Shown here piece by piece: positions 63,974 to 64,000 of a stretch of 64,000 nt of DNA; position 1 is the stretch's first letter, and each line of letters starts with the position of its first letter. The DNA lies in NCBI GenBank assembly GCA_003956705.1, contig QZCP01000208.1, positions 1 through 64,000 on the forward strand, given 5' to 3'. This stretch comes from Brevipalpus yothersi (Eukaryota; Arthropoda; Arachnida; Trombidiformes; Tenuipalpidae). The position numbers and the translations under genes were made by a program. The notes below the pieces were generated by a model. That model searched no databases and was not told the DNA's origin. It worked only from the letters and a program-made list of their open reading frames with translations.

Positions 63974-64000
63974 TTCTCATCTTTGACATGAAGAGCTACA

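Noticed and set aside
63795..63989. Minus-strand frame with GAVISLMGANKDFSKTVKMF
   Set aside because: The rest of the frame is encoded by a GA tract; I could not join it to any other exon.

Overview
The window looks like nuclear DNA of a small arthropod, most likely a mite (Acari). The base composition is AT-rich. Genes are split by GT-AG introns, mostly 55-110 bp with some of several kb, and (GA)n/(CT)n microsatellites are very common. The gene set is animal: fimbrin, neprilysin, a PAN/ZP cuticle-type protein, a TMEM47-type claudin relative, CTNNBL1, RNF113A, Nrdp1, and a group III phospholipase A2 beside a GM2-activator-like protein. The mite assignment is inference; no ribosomal or mitochondrial marker is present.

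Layout. (1) 1-14790, minus strand: one large PAN/ZP-domain gene in eight recognised coding exons, whose transmembrane/tail exon was not found and may lie left of the window. (2) 16549-19622, plus: a FASTKD/RAP-domain gene and intronless RNF113A. (3) 21706-28544, plus: a complete 15-exon neprilysin-like M13 peptidase, followed at 29200-29660 by a three-exon gene for a small secreted protein I do not recognise. (4) 31711-32703, plus: intronless Nrdp1/RNF41 E3 ligase. (5) 35750-37568, minus: CTNNBL1, head-to-head with a three-finger C2H2 gene at 38398-39493 (plus). (6) 41033-44879, minus: fimbrin/plastin. (7) 46795-49264, plus: two tandem secreted lipid-related genes, a group III phospholipase A2 and a GM2-activator-like ML protein. 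(8) 50759-52609, minus: a TMEM47/VAB-9-type four-pass protein. (9) 54823 to beyond the right edge, plus: a wax synthase/diacylglycerol acyltransferase (WSD-type) gene with large introns full of GA/CT tracts.

Exon boundaries were set by hand from splice sites, codon phase and family alignment from memory. For the multi-exon genes every junction listed keeps frame, and the deduced lengths (neprilysin 762 aa, CTNNBL1 563 aa, fimbrin 634 aa, Nrdp1 330 aa) agree with their families.

There is no operon-like system, CRISPR, provirus or recognisable intact transposon. The most interesting items are the PLA2 plus GM2-activator-like pair, the unrecognised 108-aa secreted protein behind neprilysin, the WSD enzyme with an altered HHxxxDG motif and a long asparagine/serine-rich N-terminus, a fimbrin whose EF-hands look unable to bind calcium, and facing CT/GA tracts in the WSD introns that could form long duplexes in pre-mRNA.
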